A stretch of DNA of 64,000 bases from Histomonas meleagridis (taxonomy: Eukaryota > Parabasalia > Tritrichomonadida > Dientamoebidae): contig WSYJ01000178.1 of the NCBI GenBank assembly GCA_020186115.1, positions 248,001-312,000 on the forward strand, read 5' to 3'. Below are positions 53,837-64,000 of this stretch, piece after piece. The notes under the pieces were generated by a model. It saw nothing but the letters and a program-made list of their open reading frames with translations, was not told the origin of the DNA and made no database searches. Position numbers and translations under genes: made by a program. Position 1 is the stretch's first letter. Each line of letters begins with the position of its first letter.

Positions 53837-55445
53837 ATGAATAATATTAATATTAAAAAAAAATATATTTCATTCTTATTTTTATTATTCTTTGTTAAAA
53901 CATTTCAAACATTTGATGAAACAAAAAATACTCTTACAATAACTCAAACAAGTGAATTTACAGATGATTATAAAAATGTTGCTGAACATGTTATAGTTTC
54001 TGGTGTAGAAATTATTTAGGATGCTTTTTATCAATGGACTTTATTATTAACTGCAAAAATTGGAGACTCAGTTGTTAGAGTTTTATCATCTGCATTTAAA
54101 TATTGTTCTAATTCAGAAAAAGTTGAATTTGGGAAAAATTTGGAAACATTATATTATAATTCTTTTTGCGGGTGCAAATTTGTAAATATTATAATTCCAA
54201 GCACAATTTGTGCTACCAGAGCGCAATTTGTGCGTGCAATGAACTTGAAACTGTTATTATTGAAGAAGGCTTAACGACACTTGGAGATTATGCTTTTCAA
54301 TCCTGTATAAAATTAAAAAATGTAAATATTCCAAGTTCTGTACAAAAAATTTCTACAAATCCATTTAATAGATGTACTAGTCTGCAATTTATCAATGTTT
54401 CAAAAGAAAGTCAATACTTTGCAAATTATAATAATGATGGTATTTTATATGATAAAGGCATCTCAAAACTCATTAGTTATCCAATTGGAATTCTAGCAAA
54501 AAAATTTACAATTCCACTTCCTGTCACTTCTATAGAGATGATGGCATTTCAAATATGTTCAACAATAGAGACTGTTATTATTGGGGAAAATGTTAATTCA
54601 ATAGGAACGAATGCATTTTTTAGCTGTTCTTCCCTTAAATGTATTTATTTCTATGGGGAAAAACAACCAACCATAAGTTATAAAGCAATTTCTTCTATTC
54701 TAGCAACATCAGTTATGGTAACAGAAATATATCAAAATAATACATTTGGTGATTTAAGTATTGTCAAAGGAATAATTGATGAATGTATTCCAATGACCAA
54801 TACATTTTCTAAATCAAATACATTTACGAAATCAAATACATTTTCTAATCAAATATACTTACGAAATCAAATACATTTTCTAAATCAAATATATTTACTA
54901 AATCAAATACATTTACTAAATCAAATACATTTATTCATTTGTTACAAATGGAAACAACTTTTTCTCATTCTTTTAGGTGAGCTCATTCAATGACAATAAT
55001 AATAACATTTACTGTTAATAACTCATATTCTATAAATACATACTTATTATCTATGATTGGTTCAACATATACATATGTTATAACAAATTTCGTTTTTTAC
55101 GAATATACTGTCATTTTTTACAAATCTGAGATCGAATTTTATTCAATTTATTTCACTATTTTTTATAAACAAATGGCACCAAACGAAAATAATACTCCAA
55201 TAAATCTAATAATTATTGTTGTATGCGTTATAGTAGTGATTATTATTATTATTTCATTAATTATTGTTTTTATTATTCGTAAACATAATAAAAAAGAAAC
55301 GATTTCAGAACAATTTATGTCAAACGAAGAAATCGAACAAAACAACATTGAAATCAATCGTCATTTTAATGACAAAAAAACAAGTTCTATAGAAGAAGAT
55401 CCTTTTGCTATTGATTTTAGAGAAAATAATTTTGTTAACATATAA
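53837..55445 (+). pseudogene. BspA-like LRR surface protein, multiply broken
   Basis: A complete BspA layout is readable across broken frames: start MNNINIKKKYISFLFLLFF (signal), TFDETKNTLTITQ, LRR units, TFSKSN/TFTKSN hexads, juxtamembrane FYEYTVIFY, span (LIIIVVCVIVVIIIII) and tail SSIEEDPFAIDFRENN. Lesions: in-frame TAG at 54017-54019, a frameshift at about 54190-54215, a one-base loss in the stalk at about 54848, and TGA at 54978-54980. Downstream parts read cleanly between lesions, so decay is recent. It resembles the gene at 6394 in start (MNN) and tail. A sequencing cause is unlikely with four separate lesions. Confidence 0.85.
54798..54932 (+). repeat. 18-nt hexad stalk repeats in the BspA pseudogene
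   Basis: About seven units [TI]F[TS]KSN run across a one-base deletion at about 54848 that shifts the frame to NQIYLRNQIH-type reading. Confidence 0.7.
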
Positions 55446-55800
55446 AATTTCGTTTTTTAGGGATCTAAAAAACATATATATGAATTTACAATAATTTTTC
55501 TTGTATTTATTTATTTATTATCATCAGAAATGTTCCTAATGAATAACAAGACAAAATATTATTTTTATATTGAATATTTAGAAAACAAGGATATCATTAT
55601 CCTTATAATATCTTCTATATTATAAAATTTTGTTATTTAAAACAGTGTTAAAATATAAAAATCATAAGTGATGATGATCGACCTAATAGTTTCACTCAAA
55701 AACTGCACAAAAAAAACTTGTTTGACACTTTTTTATTCCAACTATTCAATAATATATTTATCGTTTGGCATATTTTACCCTTTTACCCTTCAATAACTCA
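55446..55800. other. Intergenic; next gene's promoter
   Basis: AT-rich. CCTTTT at 55779-55784 and a second CCCTT at about 55787 lie 12-22 nt before ATG 55801, M5-like. Confidence 0.45.
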
Positions 55801-57000
55801 ATGAGTGGAAAGTCAAATTGCGTTTTTATCGCACCAAAACTATCTTTAACAGATTTAATGACAATAACAATTTCTAAGAAATCACCTGAAAATTCACTTG
55901 TACCCATTAAAATTTTTGTTAATTCCAATAGAAAAGAATTTCAAGCTCGTTTAATCTCTGATCGCATAGTATATGAAATAGATGACAGCCTTAGTAACTT
56001 GCCAGATGCAGAAACATTAAAAATAGAAACAGAAACCAATGAAATCATTGAATTTCAATTATCACATTTAATCTTTCTCGGGCCAACAAAATTTGCTGAT
56101 CTTCCACCTGACATATATGCACTCGAATTTCCAAGTGGTCTTTATGTTCGCCAAAATGATTTCCATGAAAGTTCTGTTTCCTTTTCTATCGATTCCAAAT
56201 CAGTTACAATTCTCGATTATAACAATCTTGAAAGCCTTCAAACACAACTTGGTAATCTTATACGGGCAAAAGAGCAACTTGAGCAAACCAAAACCCAACT
56301 TAAAAATTCAGGAATTGATCTTGAACAACTTTCCAATCTCAAAACACAAGTTGAACATGCAATGCGCGAAAAGCGTTCTGCTCAATATCGCCTTACTCAA
56401 CAAAATCAAAAGATGACAGCTATGACTCTTCACTCCAAAAACGAAACTGAATATTTCTCAGCGATCAACTCACTTGTTACTCACCTTGAATCCAACAAAT
56501 CTCTTCCTTCACCAACGCGCTTTCCACCGGAAAAATATATTCGTCTTTTACGTTTTCGTGTTGCAGCTCTTGATGAGTTGAAAACGATTTTCCCATTTTC
56601 CGCAGCCGAGTCATCTCTTTGTTTGTCTCACTTCTACGACGCTCCTCAAGGCATCCAATGGGATGAGAACCGTTCTTTCCTTGGCTTTGCGACGCATTAT
56701 GTGAAAGAAGTCGCTCAAATTGTTGGGGTGCCCCTGCAGCATAAACTTTTTCCATTGGCAAAGTCATCAAAGATTATGAACAGACTCACAAACACAACTC
56801 GTCAAATTCCGAAAGGTGATGACGGGAAACAGATGGTTGCTTATGCGGCAATGCTAATTGAGTGCATTCAACAAATTCTAGAAGATCTAAAGGTGGAATA
56901 TGTAGAGCCTGTAACAATAGTGAAAGGAATAGAATACCTCTGGAATATAAATGAGGAAAACTTGAAATCATTGATTCCTTTTCAACCAACAAATATATAA
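55801..57000 (+). CDS. UVRAG/Vps38-like subunit of the Vps34 PI3-kinase complex
   Basis: The start is the first ATG, 55801 (MSGKSNCVF), 399 aa. The N-terminal ~150 residues are beta-rich (C2-like), then a coiled coil at about 150-215 (LGNLIRAKEQLEQTKTQLKN), then a C-terminal BARA2-like domain: RLLRFRVAALDELKTIFPFS, SFLGFATHYVKEVAQIVGVP, LFPLAKSSKIMNRLTN, PKGDDGKQMVAYAAML. These line up in order with UVRAG ([20 protein letters not shown]…LYPKGGEKLQFDYGVYLL). Role: endosomal complex II with Vps34, Vps15 and Beclin. Atg14 is the main alternative, but the N-terminal Cys repeats of Atg14 are absent. Confidence 0.72.
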   Translation: MSGKSNCVFIAPKLSLTDLMTITISKKSPENSLVPIKIFVNSNRKEFQARLISDRIVYEIDDSLSNLPDAETLKIETETNEIIEFQLSHLIFLGPTKFADLPPDIYALEFPSGLYVRQNDFHESSVSFSIDSKSVTILDYNNLESLQTQLGNLIRAKEQLEQTKTQLKNSGIDLEQLSNLKTQVEHAMREKRSAQYRLTQQNQKMTAMTLHSKNETEYFSAINSLVTHLESNKSLPSPTRFPPEKYIRLLRFRVAALDELKTIFPFSAAESSLCLSHFYDAPQGIQWDENRSFLGFATHYVKEVAQIVGVPLQHKLFPLAKSSKIMNRLTNTTRQIPKGDDGKQMVAYAAMLIECIQQILEDLKVEYVEPVTIVKGIEYLWNINEENLKSLIPFQPTNI

Positions 57001-57611
57001 ACTTGATAAAACTATTCCAATGCGAAAATTTAATAAAATATTATTATCAAAAGTGTTTTTTAAAATAAAAAATTGTTTTGGCAATTAATGAACAACATCA
57101 AAAGCAAAATTTATGAAAAAATTGTTTGAAGTACCACAAGAATCAAAAAAGAAACTTCTGTCATAATTCATAATGTAAAGGGAGAGTGTGTTTGGTGAGA
57201 GTCAAATATTTGAAATTTTCAGAGTATATTACTCAATGAAACGAAGGAGAGTGGAAATTCTTTAATTCCAGAAGATAAAAAGCACTTACAGAAGAATCTG
57301 GTTCCAAAGAATTATCAAATTTTCCAAGTTCATAAACAGATACACAAAGATCACCAGTCATTACATTTAATATTATGCTGACTTATTTTCCTTTACAAAG
57401 AAGGATTTCTTCCATATATAGAAGTTTTCTCTTTATACAGGTTAAAGCTTGAGTATCGGTGATTTATTTTTGTGAGGTGAAAAGCGCCGATACTTATTTT
57501 TGCCACACAAATCGGATAACCGATAGAAAATTTCGTATTGAATTTTTTACTGCACCCTTTGAAATTTGTTAAAGCACTTTTTTAATAAAGGAACGGTTGG
57601 TCAAAGGATGA
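57001..57611 (+). other. Intergenic with decayed protein remnant
   Basis: 57229-57381 is open without ATG and reads LLNETKESGNSLIPEDKKHL…YQIFQVHKQIHKDHQS, then stops. Upstream, 57114-57166 reads MKKLFEVPQESKKKLLS and stop, reminiscent of the start of isopenicillin-synthase-type 2-oxoglutarate oxygenases, though this is weak. Taken together it looks like a degraded gene of unknown identity. The USP promoter lies at the right end (GGAACGGTTGG at about 57590). Confidence 0.35.
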
Positions 57612-60600
57612 ATGAGAGATTTATCAGAGAATTGGATCACAAATTTATTATCAGTATCAAACTCCAGCGCCATAGAAGACCACTGTAATAAGCTTGTGTC
57701 TAAGATTCATTCTATTCATGAAGGTAATTTATCAAATTTTGTTGATGAAAGTGTCGATGATTTTCTTGAATTAACATCACCACAAATCATCATTGCAATT
57801 TTGAGTTCAAATCCGAATAACAAAGAGCATGCTATTTTATTGAATAAGATTTTAGAAACATATTTATCGATTGTTCCTGATATATTCTTTACTAATCATC
57901 CAAAGTTTATAGCGTCTGCATTAAAATGTATTGAGAGAGAAGATTATATGTTTTATACTAACACCGATTTAATCTTTTTTTATACAAATCTTAAAGAATT
58001 CATCAATTCAAATATACTTTTAATCATAACAGATCATTTTGAAAATGATATAAATATAAATTTCGAAGTTGCTCACTCAGCACTTAAGTTAACATTTTAT
58101 TTTAAAAATCGATGGGATAAAACGCAATATATGAAATTATTAAATACATTTCTTCAATGGTTAACAAATTTAATTAATAATTTAGATCGAAATAATTTAC
58201 GTGATTTTAATGATAAACAAATTATTAATATATTTAATTTATTATTTTCAAATATTGATAATAATAACGAAACATATAATGTTATTCAAAATTTACAAAT
58301 AAAATTTTGTATCGAAATGTTAAATTCGAACTTATTAAGTAAACAATTTAATTCATTACATATGTTACGAAACAAACGGAATTTATCAAATGATTTATTA
58401 AAAGAATTACAAAACAATAAAGTAATTGATAATTTAATGGATAATTTACATAATGATTTACTTAAAAACTTTTATTGGTTATTTGAACTTATGTTAAAAA
58501 AAGAATTATTAACTATTGAACAATTATCGAAATTTTGGAATATCACTGTTACAAGATTTAGTTCTTCATTAGATTCATGGGTAACGATTTATTCTAATTT
58601 ACCAACGAATATGTCGAATGAGTTTTGGACAATTATATCTAAAACAGAACTATTTCCATTTCAAATATTTTCATTTCTACGTAAACTCGTTGGCTTTACT
58701 AAAGATAAAGAGAAAATGTTAATATTCGAATACATATACAAGTTAATATTTCAAGAAAAAACAGAATATTATGAATATGAAAACTCTTTAATTGAAACAA
58801 TTCCATATTTTATACCAAATAATAAAGAATTTCGAATTGACATTAAAAATCGATGTTTAAATTTATTACAAAATAAAACGAAAATTCGAGTTGCGTTAAA
58901 TATATTAAAGAAAATCGCATTAAATTTTAATGAAAACGAATCAATTGATATGTTTCATCAATTTTTAAATGTTCATCCTGACTTTGATATAGAAACAAAT
59001 GAATATTTTAATTTCTTATTAATTAACTTAAGACATTTTAATCATCCATTAAATGAAGATGAATCGAATCAATTTGAACAATTATTAATATCAATTATTG
59101 AAACAAAACAAAATTTAATACAGAAATTTTTCGAAGATATTTCAAAAACAGAAAAAATTATATTTTCTGATGATTTTTTTATAAGTTTTTTATCGAAAAT
59201 ATGTGAATTATCAGATATTAAAAACGAGTCATTTTATTCATTAATAATTTCATTATTTAAACAAGCGAATTATCGATATTTTGAAGAAAGAATAAATACA
59301 ATAAATATCATACAAAAAGATTTAGTAGCCATTGATTACATATGGAAATTTTTATATTTAACATCTTCAAAACAAATTGCGAAGTTTTTATCAATATTAT
59401 ATTTACGTAATAATAATTATAACACCGCGAATTTATATATCGAAAGATGTTTTAAAGAACCACTTTCATATGGAAATTTATTATCATTAATATATTCTAT
59501 TAAAACTAGAGAATCAATAATACCAAAAGACAAAAAAATTAATGAATTTATTATTGACACTGATTTAATACCAATTAAAGTTTGTGGTTCTTATGTAGGT
59601 CAATTCGTATTTAAGTCACCGATATATTATTTTAAGTTAAAGAATAAAATTTCAAAGTTTTTTATAATCGAAAAAGATAAATTCGATATAAAAATTAATA
59701 ATGTTCAACCAGAGATTTCAAGTTTAATAGAATTAAATAATGAAACTATTATAAATATTATAACAAAACAAAGAAATATATCAGAGCCTTTACGATTAAT
59801 TAATTATTTGGCTCAAGAACATTCCCAAAAATTAATAAATTTGATTTCTAACAATCCAGATAAAAAATTATCGAAAATTTCATTAAAAATATTAAATTTA
59901 ATACCTACAAATGAAACAGAAAAAGAAAATTTAATGAAAAATAATATAAATTGGAATGATATCTTTGATATATCCAATAAATATTTATTAATTTATCGAT
60001 TAAATATCATTGGAAAATTAATACAAACGAATTGGGTATATACGTTTATAAAAGAAGGTATTAATATATATTTACGAAAACTTATATTCGAAACAAAATT
60101 ATATCAAAAACATCGAATTATATTAAAAATTATTACAACGTTAATACATAATAAATATAATTTCTTTAATAATTTTTTAGAAGAAGATTTAATTAAAGTA
60201 ATAAATATAATGAATGAAGAAATTAATAATAATAATAATGAACAAATAATTGAAGACTTCTTAGTTATAATGCATTATATCATAAAAAAGAATTATTTCA
60301 TTATACCAAATATATCAAATGAAATCGAACTAATGAAAAAGTTAATATTTCATTCGAATCCTAAAATGAGAAAATATATATTAAAAATGATCAATTTACG
60401 AAAAGAGAAAAAAGAAATATTAATACGAATATTACCATTTTCTGATCATGAATATTGTTCCGAATATTTTAATTTATTAAAAGAAAATATATCGAAAGAA
60501 GATACTGAACTATATCATAAAATATTTAATTATTTAATATCACAATTTAAAACATCGAATGATTTATATGAACAATTTTTAAATGTTAAACCTTATGAAG

Positions 60601-63600
60601 AATTTATAAATGGAATTATCACAATTCTATTAAAAATAAACTTAGAAAACATTAATACAACTGAATTATTAAAGATATTATTAAGTTTAATCGCATTTAA
60701 TCCAATTAAATATTATAATTTAAATGATAATTTTTATGAACTTTTAGTAAAACTTATGAGAAATGAACAAAATACTCAAATCATATATGAAACATTAAAT
60801 CGAATTCATGAAACTATAAAATATAAAACTAATGAAGAAACAAATTCTTTTTTATCAAATCCTATAAAACAATATAAAGGTTTAAAGAATTTAGGTTCAA
60901 CATGTTATGCTAATTCAGTATTACAACAATTTATACATATTAAAGAATTTCGCGATTATATATTATCAATAAATACAAAAAAAGATACATGGATATATGA
61001 ATTACAATTATTATTTTTACGATTAATGTTTTATCCTACTAAATATGTTGATACCAAAAAATTCTTTTCTTTATGGAAAGGTTGGGATGGAGAAACCATT
61101 AATCCTAATGAACAACAAGATGCTGTTGAATTTCTTCAATTATTGCTTGATAAAATCGAAGAAAAAATACCAAATTCTACGAATATATTTAAAGGTATTT
61201 TCTTACATAAAATCATTGGATTAAATAATAATAATTTCATTAAGTATAATGAAGAAAAATTTATAACATTTCCAATCGAAATCTTAAATCATAATAATAT
61301 TAATGATTCATTTAATAATTTTTTAATACCAGATTTCCATAATGATTATAACTCAGAAGAAATAGGTAAAATTGATGTGTTAAGATATCATCAAATATTA
61401 AAAGCACCGAAAATCATTATAATACAATTAAAACGTTTTATTTATGACTTTAAAAGTGATCAACGTCGGAAAATAGATTCGAAATTTTATTATCCGAATG
61501 AATTAAATATATCGAAATTAATGATCAACAATAAATCAATACAATATGAATTAATAGGTATTATTATCCATAATGGTACTGCATTTGAAGGACATTATTA
61601 TTCATATGTTAAAATTAATAATGATTGGTATTGTTTTAATGATATTAAAGTCGAAAAATGTAAATTTAATGAAAACAAAAACATTTCGACAATCATTGAA
61701 ACTAATTCATCGACTGCTTATATATTATTTTATAAGAAAATTAAACATAAAACTAAAACTAATTATAAAATTAATGAACAAATTATGGAAATATTATCCA
61801 AAGAAATACAAAAAATTTTACAAAAACAAGTTATAACAAGTAATTCATATTCCAATTTCATATATAATATATCGAAAAATAATTTTCCGTTTTTATTTAC
61901 ATTTATATATAAATGTTTAAATAACTCACAAAATAATGAAATGATATCGAAGTTTTTCAATAAGTTACAATTACTTTTAAATGAAGAAAATTCAAATTTT
62001 ATTATAAATAATTTTAAGAATTGTTGTAAGCCAATGTTATTAAAGAATTCCAATAAATTTATACGTGAAAATTATTCCAATATATTAACAAGAGCAATCC
62101 AAATTTTAAATGATCCAAAAGAAAACCAAAAATTATTTGAATTTATATTAACATTTAATAGTATTAAATATTGGAAAAACTTTGACGAATTCTTTATATC
62201 ATTAAATTATTTATATAACTCATTAAATATCGATAATTTATTATCATTAATATTCAATTTCTTAAATAACATTATACCAAATTATGTACGGAAACATCAA
62301 GTTAATAATTTATATCAACAAATTAACTTGAAAAATATATTTCAAGTTTTAAATAATATTTTGTATAAATCAAATTGCAAAGTTAAATATAAAGAAATTA
62401 TATTCTCGTTCGAATTCATTGATCATTGGTTACAATCAAATTATCATTCGATGGAATTCTTACATTTATTAAATATATTTATCATCGAATTTCCAGAATT
62501 ATCAATATTTTATTTCCATTACTTAAGTAATAATTCAACAAAATTCTCAGTCGAATTAATTTCACGTAACTTTTCGATATTAATTAACCCAAATGATGAA
62601 GATTGTTCGAATTATTTGTCTTGGATGTTTTCATTTTTAAGATCAAAATCAACAAATTATTGTGTTAAATTCATACAGAACTTAAATATTCAACAAAATA
62701 TTGACTTTATACATTTAATTTTAGATTTTCAAGACTTTTGGATTCCAAATTTATTATTATCAAATGATTTAAACTTAAATGAAATTACACGAAAATTGTT
62801 AAACGTAAATAATACAAATGTATCGTTGAGTAACTTTTTGAGAATTTTACTTCATAAACTTTTTAAGATCAAACCGAAAAATCCCATTCAAACAATATCA
62901 ATATTTAAATTAATGAAAAAAATTATAAAAAAAGATAATAAATTAGCAAAAAAGTTACTTAAATATTCACAACAATTTATAGAATTACTTTATTCATATT
63001 TAAATATGTTATTAAAAGAAAATTTATCGATAAAATATTTAGTTGAATTAATTTACACAAGTAAAAATTATAATAAAATATTTTTTTCACAGATTTCCAT
63101 TACGAAATTTCTATCAGCGTTTAATAATATTAATTTAGATAATGAATTAAATGTTTATATTATTTATTTGATCATTAATTTCTTACCCAAAGAATATTCA
63201 TTCGAATTAATTCAATCGGAACTATTTAACCGAATTATATTATATTGTCTAAAAGATAAATGTCACAAATCGAATGATTTTTATTTATTTATTATCAATT
63301 TATTCAACAAAAACACATATCATTTAATAGCTAATGCAATTTGGCAAATTAAAAATCATAAAAACATTCGAAAGAATTATTATACTAAAATTACAATCAA
63401 ATTATTAAAAATATATCCGAAAACTTCGAATATATTTATGGAACTTAAAGTTAATAATTCATTACTTATAACATCAACTAAAAGAATTAACAAAAATATA
63501 ACAAATGAACTTATGATATTAAAGACATTTACTGATATATATAACGAAGAAGATAAATCTAAAGACAAAAATTGGATACAAAAGAAATTCATAAATCCAA

Positions 63601-64000
63601 TTATTAAATTTTGGCAACAAAACAAATTATTCATAAAGAACTTAATCCAAAACATCCGAAATAATTTAGAAGCAATTATTAATATATTAATTTGCGTAAT
63701 ATATTTATCAAATGATATGTTAATATTTGTATTTGAACAATTGTTTTTGAATCAAATAAAATTATCAAATTATAATGAAAAAGAAAGAAAAGTTATAATA
63801 CTTTTACTAGAAAATATTACATTTCTGTTATCAAATGATATAAATTATAAAGAACGAATCTTGAAAATGTTAATGAACGAATTCGTTTTATTAATTAATG
63901 AAAATGTTTTCGATGAATTTATATTATTATCTTTGAATAGACAAATTAATTACATATTAGACAAAATACCAAATAAAATAATACAAAACGATTACAATGT
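57612..64000 (+). CDS. Giant USP-family ubiquitin hydrolase (USP9X/USP34-like), partial
   Basis: The frame is open from ATG 57612 to the window edge, at least 2129 codons with no stop. I checked the frame at 59520, 60879 and 63960. About 1090 helical, HEAT-like residues precede a compact C19 catalytic domain: Cys box GLKNLGSTCYANSVLQQF (Cys ~1098), QQD box NEQQDAVEFLQLLLDKIEEK, LKRFIYDFKSDQRRKID, and His box GTAFEGHYYSYVK followed by WYCFNDIKVEKC. Another 750 or more helical residues follow. This layout (long helical arms around one USP domain) is that of USP9X/USP34/Ubp-type giants that trim or edit ubiquitin chains. The 3' end lies outside the window. Codon use is very A/T rich. Confidence 0.9.
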   Translation, partial: MRDLSENWITNLLSVSNSSAIEDHCNKLVSKIHSIHEGNLSNFVDESVDDFLELTSPQIIIAILSSNPNNKEHAILLNKILETYLSIVPDIFFTNHPKFIASALKCIEREDYMFYTNTDLIFFYTNLKEFINSNILLIITDHFENDININFEVAHSALKLTFYFKNRWDKTQYMKLLNTFLQWLTNLINNLDRNNLRDFNDKQIINIFNLLFSNIDNNNETYNVIQNLQIKFCIEMLNSNLLSKQFNSLHMLRNKRNLSNDLLKELQNNKVIDNLMDNLHNDLLKNFYWLFELMLKKELLTIEQLSKFWNITVTRFSSSLDSWVTIYSNLPTNMSNEFWTIISKTELFPFQIFSFLRKLVGFTKDKEKMLIFEYIYKLIFQEKTEYYEYENSLIETIPYFIPNNKEFRIDIKNRCLNLLQNKTKIRVALNILKKIALNFNENESIDMFHQFLNVHPDFDIETNEYFNFLLINLRHFNHPLNEDESNQFEQLLISIIETKQNLIQKFFEDISKTEKIIFSDDFFISFLSKICELSDIKNESFYSLIISLFKQANYRYFEERINTINIIQKDLVAIDYIWKFLYLTSSKQIAKFLSILYLRNNNYNTANLYIERCFKEPLSYGNLLSLIYSIKTRESIIPKDKKINEFIIDTDLIPIKVCGSYVGQFVFKSPIYYFKLKNKISKFFIIEKDKFDIKINNVQPEISSLIELNNETIINIITKQRNISEPLRLINYLAQEHSQKLINLISNNPDKKLSKISLKILNLIPTNETEKENLMKNNINWNDIFDISNKYLLIYRLNIIGKLIQTNWVYTFIKEGINIYLRKLIFETKLYQKHRIILKIITTLIHNKYNFFNNFLEEDLIKVINIMNEEINNNNNEQIIEDFLVIMHYIIKKNYFIIPNISNEIELMKKLIFHSNPKMRKYILKMINLRKEKKEILIRILPFSDHEYCSEYFNLLKENISKEDTELYHKIFNYLISQFKTSNDLYEQFLNVKPYEEFINGIITILLKINLENINTTELLKILLSLIAFNPIKYYNLNDNFYELLVKLMRNEQNTQIIYETLNRIHETIKYKTNEETNSFLSNPIKQYKGLKNLGSTCYANSVLQQFIHIKEFRDYILSINTKKDTWIYELQLLFLRLMFYPTKYVDTKKFFSLWKGWDGETINPNEQQDAVEFLQLLLDKIEEKIPNSTNIFKGIFLHKIIGLNNNNFIKYNEEKFITFPIEILNHNNINDSFNNFLIPDFHNDYNSEEIGKIDVLRYHQILKAPKIIIIQLKRFIYDFKSDQRRKIDSKFYYPNELNISKLMINNKSIQYELIGIIIHNGTAFEGHYYSYVKINNDWYCFNDIKVEKCKFNENKNISTIIETNSSTAYILFYKKIKHKTKTNYKINEQIMEILSKEIQKILQKQVITSNSYSNFIYNISKNNFPFLFTFIYKCLNNSQNNEMISKFFNKLQLLLNEENSNFIINNFKNCCKPMLLKNSNKFIRENYSNILTRAIQILNDPKENQKLFEFILTFNSIKYWKNFDEFFISLNYLYNSLNIDNLLSLIFNFLNNIIPNYVRKHQVNNLYQQINLKNIFQVLNNILYKSNCKVKYKEIIFSFEFIDHWLQSNYHSMEFLHLLNIFIIEFPELSIFYFHYLSNNSTKFSVELISRNFSILINPNDEDCSNYLSWMFSFLRSKSTNYCVKFIQNLNIQQNIDFIHLILDFQDFWIPNLLLSNDLNLNEITRKLLNVNNTNVSLSNFLRILLHKLFKIKPKNPIQTISIFKLMKKIIKKDNKLAKKLLKYSQQFIELLYSYLNMLLKENLSIKYLVELIYTSKNYNKIFFSQISITKFLSAFNNINLDNELNVYIIYLIINFLPKEYSFELIQSELFNRIILYCLKDKCHKSNDFYLFIINLFNKNTYHLIANAIWQIKNHKNIRKNYYTKITIKLLKIYPKTSNIFMELKVNNSLLITSTKRINKNITNELMILKTFTDIYNEEDKSKDKNWIQKKFINPIIKFWQQNKLFIKNLIQNIRNNLEAIINILICVIYLSNDMLIFVFEQLFLNQIKLSNYNEKERKVIILLLENITFLLSNDINYKERILKMLMNEFVLLINENVFDEFILLSLNRQINYILDKIPNKIIQNDYN

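Noticed and set aside
61573-62053. Short frames on both strands within the USP gene
   Set aside because: They overlap the continuous USP frame and are Lys/Ile/Asn-rich by base composition only.

Overview
The window looks like nuclear DNA of a parabasalid protist, closest in style to Tritrichomonas/Trichomonas. It is AT-rich, the genes are dense and apparently intronless, and 5' leaders are very short. Putative core promoters resemble the Trichomonas vaginalis M3 (Myb-like, xRCSGYTx), M5 (CCTTT) and Inr elements. Surface-protein families typical of trichomonads are present: BspA-like LRR, Pmp-like, tetraspanin and DUF3447-type ankyrin proteins. The species assignment is inference. The rest rests on motifs read by eye.

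Layout. 1-1383: a decayed or split ankyrin locus. 1.7-8 kb: tetraspanin, a type I membrane protein, a DHHC-like protein without its zinc ligands, a frameshifted LCAT-like lipase and a BspA-like surface protein. 8.4-17 kb: TOR kinase and Arp3. 17-25.6 kb: a repeat-containing protein, an unrecognised 676-aa protein, 5S rRNA, an MLF-like protein, the primase large subunit and VPS53. 25.9-29.6 kb: a DUF3447/ankyrin gene continuing into a 170-bp-period array of split ankyrin repeats. 29.7-38.6 kb: a membrane-anchored GH13 enzyme, a DENN protein, an armadillo/importin-like protein and DNA2. 39-42 kb: a second BspA protein with a long hexapeptide stalk. 43-49 kb: ZIP transporter, eL36, tRNA-Ser, axonemal dynein intermediate chain, uS19 and a small type I membrane protein. 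49.6-57 kb: Pmp-like protein, tRNA-Thr, a back-to-back Mei2-like/SWI5 pair, a BspA pseudogene and a UVRAG/Vps38-like protein. 57.6-64 kb: a giant USP-type deubiquitinase that runs off the right edge.

Genes are independent units rather than operons. Functional links are broad: growth and membrane traffic (TOR, VPS53, DENN, UVRAG-like, Arp3), DNA replication and recombination (PRI2, DNA2, SWI5), flagella (dynein IC) and host-facing surface (BspA, Pmp, tetraspanin).

The strongest unusual signals are these. (1) Ankyrin units recur at exactly 170 nt at two loci; 15 of the 16 units downstream of the intact frame keep at least 27 stop-free codons and the last ends by a stop, while the spacers carry stops and frame shifts. 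(2) A DHHC-family protein keeps its catalytic Cys but has lost the zinc-binding Cys. (3) Arg codons switch from CGN to AGR near gene ends. (4) Three BspA proteins share a cytoplasmic EDPF..DF tail.
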